NCBI RefSeq assembly: GCF_043197795.1
Contig: NZ_JBICTU010000031.1
Coordinates: forward strand, 25,315-89,314
From: Sphaerisporangium sp040649355
GTDB taxonomy: Bacteria; Actinomycetota; Actinomycetes; Streptosporangiales; Streptosporangiaceae
Length of the DNA: 64,000 nt
Direction: 5' to 3'
The translations under genes were made by a program, and so were the position numbers. This document shows positions 57,789-64,000 of the stretch, piece after piece (the first letter of the stretch is position 1; every line of letters begins with the position of its first letter). The notes under the pieces were generated by a model, which did no database searches, was not told the origin of the DNA, and saw only the letters and a program-made list of their open reading frames with translations.

Positions 57789-59924
57789 ATGCGACAGGGG
57801 AAGGCATCGAAGATCGCGCGTCTTGCCGGGGTGGCGGTGGCGGCGGGGATGCTGGCCGCGGGGCTCGCGCTGCCCGCCGTGGGGGGCGCGGGGGTGGCGA
57901 TCATCGGCGCGTCGGACGGGCTCGACCTCAAGCCCGCCGAACTCCCTGAACCCCCGCTCGCCGAGAAGACGACGGTCCTCGACGCCAACGGGCACCCGAT
58001 CGCGCAGTTCTGGGACGTGTACCGCGAGGTCGTCCCGCTCCGCCAGGTGGCCGATGTCATGAAGACGGCCATCATCTCGATCGAGGACGACCGCTTCTAC
58101 GAGCACGGCGCGATCGACCTCGAAGGCACCATGCGGGCGCTGGCGAGGAACCTCCAGTCGGGCGGGGTGAGCCAGGGCGGCTCCACCATCACCCAGCAGT
58201 ACGTCAAGCAGGTGCTGCTGAACACGGCCGTCACCAAGAAGGAGAAGGAAAAGGCCCTGGAGGCCACCTACGGGCGCAAACTCAACGAGCTGCGCTTCGC
58301 GATGGGGGTCGAGCAGAAGTACACCAAGGACCAGATCCTTGAGAAGTACCTCAACATCGCCTACTTCGGCGCCGGGGCCAACGGCATCGAGGCCGCGGCC
58401 AAACGGTTTTTCGGCGTGCACGCCTCCCGGATCACGCTGTGGCAGGCGGCCACCCTGGCGGGGGCCGTGCAGCTGCCCACCGCCACCGATCCGGAGGGCG
58501 GCAGGAAGAACCGGCAACGGCTGCTGGAACGGCGCGACGTCGTGCTCGACCGGATGAGGGAGCTCGGCAAGATCACTCCCCAGCAGGCCGCCGAGGCCAA
58601 GTCCAAGAAGCTCGGCTACAAGGGCACGCCCCTGCCCGGCAACTGCACGGCGAGCCCCTACCCCTACTTCTGCGTGTACGTGCGTGAGGAGTTCCTGCGC
58701 GATCCCGCGTTCGGCAGGACCGAGGAGGACAACGCCCGGCTCCTCTACCGCGGCGGTCTGACGATCAGGACGACGCTCGACCCCCGCATGCAGGCGGCGG
58801 CCGAGAAGGCCATCAAGAAGCACGTCCACGCCTCCGACAACCCCGTCGCCTCCGAGGCCCTGGTCCAGCCGGGCACCGGGATGATCAAGGCAATGGCGGC
58901 CAGCCGCGGGTACGGCACCTCCGCGCGCCGCCACGAGATGTCGTACAACATCGTGGCCGACACCGGCCACGGCGGCCTCGGCGGGTTCCAGGCGGGCTCG
59001 ACGTTCAAGACCTTCACGCTGATCACGGCCCTGGAGCAGGGCATGAAGATCGACGACGGCTTCAGCGTCGGCGACGGCTACCGCGCCACGGGCTACTCCG
59101 CCTTCACGAACTGCAAGGGCGAGAACGTCGGCGACCCGACGCACACCGTCACCAACGACGAAGGATCTCCCGGCTTCAAGTCGCTGCGGACCGGCACCTG
59201 GCAGTCGGTCAACACCTTCTTCATGGAACTGGAGCGCCGCGTCGGCCTGTGCGACACCGTCCGGACCGCCAGGTCACTGGGCATCAAGCGGGCCGACGGC
59301 CGGAAGTTGCAGGAGTACGAGACCTTCACTCTCGGCATCAACGAGATGGACCCGGTGACCGTCGCCAACGCCTACGCCGCCATCGCCGCGCGCGGGAAGT
59401 ACTGCGCTCCCATGGCCATCACCCAGGTCACCGCCCAGGACGGCGAGGTGACCGACTTCCGGTCGAAGTGCCGCCAGGCGCTGGATCCCGAAGTCGCGGA
59501 CGCCGCGGCGCACATCCTGTCGGGGGTGTTCACCAAGGGCACGATGCGGGCGGCGGGCGGGATCGGCAGGGACGCCGCCGGCAAGACCGGCACCAACGAC
59601 GACCAGTCGAGCGCGTGGTTCGCGGGATTCACCCCCGACCTTGCCGGCGCGGTGAGCATCGGCGACCCCCGAGGCGCCATCGCGCACAAGCTCAACGGCG
59701 TCACCATCGGGGGCAGGTACTACGGCGCCGTCTTCGGGGCCACCATCCCCGGGCCGATCTGGAACGACACCATGATGGCCGCACTCAGGGGAGTGAACGC
59801 CACGTCCTTCACCCCGATCGACTCGGCGCGCTTCGGCGGCTGCGGGCAGAACTGCCCGTCAGACCGCCCGGCCCCCGGCGACGGAGAGGGCGGTGACGGT
59901 CCCGCGGCGCCCACTGTTCAGTGA
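57789..59924 (+). CDS. Class A penicillin-binding protein
   Basis: 711 aa. One N-terminal membrane helix (about 10-32). GT51 transglycosylase: catalytic Glu99 in E-D-D-R-F-Y-E-H-G, Q-G-G-S-T-I-T-Q-Q, K-Y-L-N-I-A-Y-F-G. Transpeptidase: Ser404 in S-T-F-K, S-V-N, and K-T-G-T. Both active sites are complete, so it polymerises and cross-links peptidoglycan. A Pro/Gly acidic tail follows. GGGAGG upstream of the ATG. Functionally linked to uppP and the LCP ligase. Confidence 0.95.
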   Translation: MRQGKASKIARLAGVAVAAGMLAAGLALPAVGGAGVAIIGASDGLDLKPAELPEPPLAEKTTVLDANGHPIAQFWDVYREVVPLRQVADVMKTAIISIEDDRFYEHGAIDLEGTMRALARNLQSGGVSQGGSTITQQYVKQVLLNTAVTKKEKEKALEATYGRKLNELRFAMGVEQKYTKDQILEKYLNIAYFGAGANGIEAAAKRFFGVHASRITLWQAATLAGAVQLPTATDPEGGRKNRQRLLERRDVVLDRMRELGKITPQQAAEAKSKKLGYKGTPLPGNCTASPYPYFCVYVREEFLRDPAFGRTEEDNARLLYRGGLTIRTTLDPRMQAAAEKAIKKHVHASDNPVASEALVQPGTGMIKAMAASRGYGTSARRHEMSYNIVADTGHGGLGGFQAGSTFKTFTLITALEQGMKIDDGFSVGDGYRATGYSAFTNCKGENVGDPTHTVTNDEGSPGFKSLRTGTWQSVNTFFMELERRVGLCDTVRTARSLGIKRADGRKLQEYETFTLGINEMDPVTVANAYAAIAARGKYCAPMAITQVTAQDGEVTDFRSKCRQALDPEVADAAAHILSGVFTKGTMRAAGGIGRDAAGKTGTNDDQSSAWFAGFTPDLAGAVSIGDPRGAIAHKLNGVTIGGRYYGAVFGATIPGPIWNDTMMAALRGVNATSFTPIDSARFGGCGQNCPSDRPAPGDGEGGDGPAAPTVQ

Positions 59925-60139
59925 GGAGGCCCTCGCGGCCCGCTGACCACCATCCCGCGCGCGAGCCACAGGCCGCGGCGCCTCCTCGTCGTCGGCGGTA
60001 CGGCCCGGATCCGATTCGAACCTGTGTACGACTCTGTGGATACTGTGGATAACTTCTTCTCCGGGCCGGCCAGGGAGCGGGCCGCGCCTTCTACGGCGGA
60101 GCCACCCTCAGGGCGAGGGCGGCTTCGCCGGGAGCGCCG

Positions 60140-60340
60140 CTACGGCTCCGGAACCAGGCCGCCGGCGGCGTCCGCGGGGTCGACGTAGAGCTTGTCGAAC
60201 CCGGCGAGCGGGGCGGAGCCGGCGGGTGCGCCAACGTACGCTCAGCGGGTCGCGCCGGGGATACGCCAGTTCTCCCCTACCACCGTGTTATGGGACAGAC
60301 CTCGCTGGACGATGAGGCTCGCCGCCGCCTGAGAGGGACG
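60140..60340 (-). pseudogene. C-terminal remnant of a protein gene with an in-frame stop
   Basis: In the 453-base gap 59925-60377 the minus strand holds one coding-like frame: A-A-S-L-I-V-Q-R-G-L-S-H then V-V-G-E-N-W-R-I-P-G-A-T-R, a TGA at 60244-60242, and in the same frame A-Y-V-G-A-P-A-G-S-A-P-L then F-D-K-L-Y-V-D-P-A-D-A-A-G-G, ending TAG at 60142-60140. It looks like the decayed 3' end of a secreted-enzyme gene. Family not recognised. Confidence 0.4.
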
Positions 60341-60377
60341 GGCCGGGGTCGCCCTGCGCCCCGGCCCGCCGTGGTGC

Positions 60378-63200
60378 TCAGCTTCCGTAGACCTCGAAGG
60401 TGAACAGGGAGTACCCGTACGCCGTGCCCCGGGCGGTGCCGTAGATGCGCACGTACCGGGTGGAGGCGTTCAGGCCGGTGTTGTCGTCCTCGCCGCCGTT
60501 GCCGCCGGTCACCGACCGGGCGGTGGTCCAGGTGGTGCCGTTGGGTGAGGTCTGGATCTGGTACGCCGAACCGTAGGCGGCCTCCCACACAAGGCGCACC
60601 CGGTTGATGGTGTAGGTGGCGCCCAGGTCGACCTGGATCCACTGCGGGTCGGAGAACGCGCTGGACCACCGGGTCGTCGCCGACGCGTCCACCGCGGCCG
60701 AGGCCGGGTAGGCGGCCGACTCGACGCTGGAGGCCGTCGCCGGCTTGTTCAGCGCGAGGTTCGACGTCGGCGGCGGTGTGCCGCCGCTGGTGAACGTGAA
60801 GGAGTCGATGTCGAACAGCGAGCCCGCGCCACCGGTGAAGACCAGGAACAGGTTCGTCGTCCCTGCCGGCGGTGTCACGGTGCCGGTGACGTTGACCCAG
60901 GTCTCCCAGCCGCCGGTCGGCGCGACCGTGGCCGTGCCGATCACCGTCCCGGTCGCCGAACCGGCCCGCAGGGTGAGCGTGCCGCCCGCCCCACCCGACG
61001 CGACCCGGGCCGTGAACGAGGTGACCCCGGTCAGGTTGTACGGCGTGAACGAGATCCAGTCCCCGTTCTCGATGTACCCGACCGCGTTGCCGCCGTTGGC
61101 GGAGGCCTTGGCCACGACCGTCACACCCTGCTGGGCGTTGTAGTGCTCGGCCTGCCGGATCCGCGGCTGCAGGACGGCCTGCGGCGCGTGGACGGCCGTG
61201 GTCGAGCCGACCGGGGTGTACTCCGCGTCGAAGACGCCGAAGATGTTCGCGTTGGCGTCGTGCTCACCGTCCACGGTGGTCTGGATGGTGCCGGAGCAGC
61301 CGGTCGCGCTGGTGAGCGGGTGGCCGTGGCTGTCGTGGCCGAGGATGTAGGTGATCTTCACCCGGCTGCAGTCGATGGTCGGGGCGTTCGGATCGGTGAC
61401 GCTGATCTGGAACGGGATCGCGTCGCCGAAGCTGAACACCCGCCCGTTGAGCGGCAGGTTGAGCGTGACCTTCGGTTGGCCGACGCTGATGGTGATGCTC
61501 GCCGTGGCACTGCGGCCGGTGTTGTCGCTCACGGTCAGGGTCGCCGTGTACGTGCCGTTGGACGCGTAGGTGAACGACGGGTTGGCCGCGGTCGAGTCGG
61601 TGCTGCCGTTCGATGTGAAGTCCCACGCGTAGGTGATCGGGTCGCCGTCCGGGTCGGTGGTCCCGGCCGAGCTGAACTGCACGGCGAGCGGCGCGTTCCC
61701 GGAGCTCGGGTTGGCGTTGATCACCGGGATGGGGGCTCGGCCGGTGCCCGAGTTGTACTCGATCCTGTACACGGCCGAGTTGGCGTCGCCGCCGAACCAG
61801 CCGGTGCCGTAGTCGAGCACGTACAGCGCGCCGTCCGGCCCGAACTCCATGTCCATCACCTGGGTGCCGGTCCAGGCAGGGAAGGCCTCGATCGCGCCCA
61901 CCCCGCCGCCGGAGGCCACGGTGGCCGTCTTGATCCATCGCCGGCCGAACTCTCCGAGGAACACCTTGCCGTCCATCGAGGCCGGGAACTTCACGTCCGA
62001 GGCGAGCGCGGCGTCGTAGTGGTAGACCGGGCCGCCCATCGGCGACCAGCTTCCGCAGCACAGCTCCTGCCGGTCCTGGCCGACTCCGTACGGCAGCCAG
62101 GCGGCGCGCGAGGCCGGGAGCTGGGTGATGCCGGTGTTGTTGCGCGAGTTGTTCACCGGCCCGCCGGCGCAGTTGAACGCGGGGCCCGAGGGCCCGGACG
62201 GGAACTGGAAGTCGACGTACGGCACGTTGAACTGCGAGCAGTACGGCCAGCCGTAGAAGCCGGGCTGGGTGATGCGCTCGAACGACACCGACGCCGCCGG
62301 GCCCCGGTTGGGGTCGGCGGTGCCCGCGTCCGGCCCGTAGTCACCGAGGTAGACCGTGCCGGTGGCCCGGTCGACGCTCATCCGGAACGGGTTGCGGAAA
62401 CCCATCGCGTAGATCTCGGGCCGGGTGTTCGCGGTGCCGGGCGCGAACATGTTGCCCGCCGGGATGGTGTAGCCGCCGGTCGCGCCCGGCTTGACCCGTA
62501 GCACCTTGCCCCGCAGGTCGTTGCTGTTGCCTGCGGTGCGCTGCGCGTCGTAGGCCGGGTTGCGGTCGGTCCGCTCGTCGATCGGCGTGAAGCCGCTGGA
62601 GTCGAACGGGTTCGTGTCGTCACCGGTGGAGAGGTAGAGGTTGCCGGCCGCGTCGAAGTCGATGTCGCCGCCGACATGGCAGCACATGCCGCGGCTGGTG
62701 GGGACGTCCAGGATGGTGACCGCGGAGGCCGCGTTGAGGGTGTTGTCCGCGTTGACCGTGTACCGGGCCAGCCGGTTCACGCCGTTGAACGGGGCGAACT
62801 GGGCCGCCGTCCCGGAGGCCGGCGCGTCACCGCCCGGGGTGGACAGCGGCGGCGCGTAGTAGACGTACACCCACCGGTTCGACGCGAAGTTCGGGTCGGC
62901 CTTGATGCTCTGCAGGCCCTCCTCGTCGTGCGTGTACACCGGGATGGTGAGCGCCACCTTGGTGTTGCCGAGCACGTCGGTGTAGCGGATCGTGCCGTCG
63001 CGCGAGGTGTGCAGCACACCCCGGTTGGGCAGGACGGTCAGGCCCATCGGCTCGCCGGTCTCCGCCGCGCCCTTGGCCAGCGTCACCTGGGTGTAGCCGG
63101 GTGCCGCGAGCGCCGCGGCGTTCGGTGCGGCCTGTGCCGGAGGGGCCAGACTCAGGGCGGCCGTAAGTACGGCGACGCATGAGGCCAGTCTTCGTAACAT
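60378..63200 (-). CDS. Secreted PQQ-type sugar dehydrogenase with PKD, CBM6 and F5/8-type modules
   Basis: 940 aa. Signal peptide to about residue 24 (A-Q-A). The soluble glucose/sorbosone dehydrogenase (GSDH) beta-propeller spans about 30-475, with G-L-T-V-L-P-N-R-G, H-V-G-G-D-I-D-F, R-N-P-F-R-M-S and D-G-A-L-Y-V-L-D-Y-G-T-G-W. A PKD domain (about 482-565) with N-P-S-F-T-Y-A follows, then a linker domain with S-H-G-H-P, a CBM6-like module (about 700-830, Y-I-E-N-G-D-W-I-S-F) and a C-terminal discoidin/F5-8C domain (about 840-940). Such enzymes oxidise sugar ends of polysaccharides, some with ThuA partners. The ribosome site before the ATG is weak. Confidence 0.88.
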   Translation of the reverse strand: MLRRLASCVAVLTAALSLAPPAQAAPNAAALAAPGYTQVTLAKGAAETGEPMGLTVLPNRGVLHTSRDGTIRYTDVLGNTKVALTIPVYTHDEEGLQSIKADPNFASNRWVYVYYAPPLSTPGGDAPASGTAAQFAPFNGVNRLARYTVNADNTLNAASAVTILDVPTSRGMCCHVGGDIDFDAAGNLYLSTGDDTNPFDSSGFTPIDERTDRNPAYDAQRTAGNSNDLRGKVLRVKPGATGGYTIPAGNMFAPGTANTRPEIYAMGFRNPFRMSVDRATGTVYLGDYGPDAGTADPNRGPAASVSFERITQPGFYGWPYCSQFNVPYVDFQFPSGPSGPAFNCAGGPVNNSRNNTGITQLPASRAAWLPYGVGQDRQELCCGSWSPMGGPVYHYDAALASDVKFPASMDGKVFLGEFGRRWIKTATVASGGGVGAIEAFPAWTGTQVMDMEFGPDGALYVLDYGTGWFGGDANSAVYRIEYNSGTGRAPIPVINANPSSGNAPLAVQFSSAGTTDPDGDPITYAWDFTSNGSTDSTAANPSFTYASNGTYTATLTVSDNTGRSATASITISVGQPKVTLNLPLNGRVFSFGDAIPFQISVTDPNAPTIDCSRVKITYILGHDSHGHPLTSATGCSGTIQTTVDGEHDANANIFGVFDAEYTPVGSTTAVHAPQAVLQPRIRQAEHYNAQQGVTVVAKASANGGNAVGYIENGDWISFTPYNLTGVTSFTARVASGGAGGTLTLRAGSATGTVIGTATVAPTGGWETWVNVTGTVTPPAGTTNLFLVFTGGAGSLFDIDSFTFTSGGTPPPTSNLALNKPATASSVESAAYPASAAVDASATTRWSSAFSDPQWIQVDLGATYTINRVRLVWEAAYGSAYQIQTSPNGTTWTTARSVTGGNGGEDDNTGLNASTRYVRIYGTARGTAYGYSLFTFEVYGS

Positions 63201-63905
63201 GATCGGTTGGTCTCGCTTCCTGTCGTACGAGTCCAGACAGGCGTGCGCCGATCACGCCAACGACGCGGAGAGTGGGGGAATCCGTCAGCGACGTCGTTCG
63301 GACAAATGTGTACCGCTGTAGATAGAACAGTCAACAGGTCTCTGTCAGAGGGGGTGAGTCACCTCGCCTTCGAGCGCTGCGGGGTCGGGACAAGCCGTCA
63401 AGCGGTCGCGGATGGACGCGCTGGGGGCGTCACGAAGGGGGCCGTCGCCGGTCGTCGTGGGCGGCGGTGGCGCTGGGACACGGGGGTCGATGGGCCTCGG
63501 AGCGCGACCTTCGTCGCAGGAGACGAAGGATGCGGTGCTGCGGTGGCAACTCGCTGCACCTCCTGAACTTTCGCCAAATGCCCGGCTTGTTCTGGTGTGA
63601 GCCTAGAATGTTGCGTAGAAACTGTCTAGATGTTACGGCTGGTGCGAGGGCGCTTTTATCGTTCTGCGACAAAAGTGCGGCGTCGTCAGTCGAAACTCCA
63701 CCTGCGGGGCACAGGCCAGCGCCAGGCCGAAGGCCGGCGATCCCCAGCCGATCGCGCCGGGCGAGCGTTGGACCCGCGCCGGACGAGTGCCGGACCCAGG
63801 AGAGGCGAGTGTCGGACCCGGGGCAGACGAGTGCCGGACCGCGCCGGAAGACGACCGCCTTCCCTCCGTCGCGGGCCGACACTCGAAGGTCGCGCCTGGG
63901 AACCG
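63201..63905. other. Long intergenic region with a degenerate tandem repeat
   Basis: No gene I can support in about 700 bases. 63595-63680 is lower in G+C (promoter-like). 63782-63840 contains three imperfect copies of a GACGAGTGCCGGACC-type unit (63782, 63805, 63826) with a period of about 22 bases. The first 150 bases should hold the promoter of the sugar dehydrogenase. Confidence 0.5.
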
Positions 63906-64000
63906 TCAGACCTCTTCGACGCTGCTCGGCTCACGCCGGGACAGGTCGATGCCGAGCTCCTCCGCCGCGCGGAAGACGTCCTCGTCGGTGTCGCGCATCT
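63906..64000 (-). CDS. C-terminus of a gene running off the right edge
   Basis: The last 31 codons are M-R-D-T-D-E-D-V-F-R-A-A-E-E-L-G-I-D-L followed by S-R-R-E-P-S-S-V-E-E-V and TGA at 63908-63906. Acidic, helical, soluble. It reads like a true C-terminus with normal codon bias, but the family cannot be named from this piece. Confidence 0.6.
   Translation of the reverse strand, partial: MRDTDEDVFRAAEELGIDLSRREPSSVEEV

Overview
The window is about 72% G+C. Its genes use GTG starts, overlapping ATGA/GTGA junctions and AGGAGG-type ribosome sites. It encodes typical actinomycete proteins: LCP ligase, PPOX/F420-type oxidoreductase, XRE-TPR regulator, DUF2277, KdpC with a long insert, and a DosR-type dormancy set. 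This fits a chromosome segment of a filamentous high-GC actinomycete, probably Streptosporangiaceae or a relative (inference). I see no rRNA, tRNA, CRISPR array, insertion sequence or integrase.

Layout. 1-3130: the end of a minus-strand biosynthetic operon (KAS III-like synthase, GT2 glycosyltransferase, cytochrome P450, start of an ANL adenylating enzyme). 3325-14803: housekeeping and envelope genes (uppP, a 24-bp tandem repeat, an XRE-TPR regulator, gnd, a HAD phosphatase, an LCP ligase, an acyltransferase, two CNNM/CBS transporters). 15075-25194: copper ATPase copA, a PPOX protein, a PucR-type regulator followed by two parS-like palindromes, VOC, RraA-like and CsbD proteins, a CopD-CtaG fusion, DedA and a Pro/Thr-rich anchored protein. 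25579-29584: an Rv1733c-like membrane protein, universal stress protein and site-2 protease operon with a DosR-like box, facing a SpoIIE phosphatase. 29981-36967: DUF2277, M28 peptidase, a histone-H1-like repeat protein, a secreted GH5 mannanase with a LacI-type operator, GNAT and CopC.

37192-45517: the kdp locus (a 27-aa small ORF, then kdpF-A-B-C-D) with overlapping starts but no kdpE. It is followed directly by a copper-associated YcnI gene that lacks its 5' end. 45540-47963: a MerR regulator, a small Cys protein and a kinase-fold APH. 48031-54210: a second dormancy block (Acg-type nitroreductase, CBS pair protein, GNAT-acyl-CoA synthetase fusion, DevS/DosS-like GAF histidine kinase), again with DosR-like boxes. 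54242-59924: BenE transporter divergent from an XRE-cupin regulator across a perfect palindrome, an orphan HAMP histidine kinase and a class A PBP. 60140-64000: a decayed gene end, a large secreted sugar dehydrogenase with PKD, CBM6 and F5/8-type modules, and the C-terminus of another gene.

The most coherent theme is hypoxia or dormancy physiology: two separated blocks share GGGAC/GGGCC...GTCCC boxes, and a DevS-like kinase keeps the heme-ligand histidine. Copper handling (copA, copD-ctaG, copC, truncated ycnI) is scattered over four places. Two sensor kinases besides KdpD lack a neighbouring response regulator, and KdpD itself lacks KdpE.
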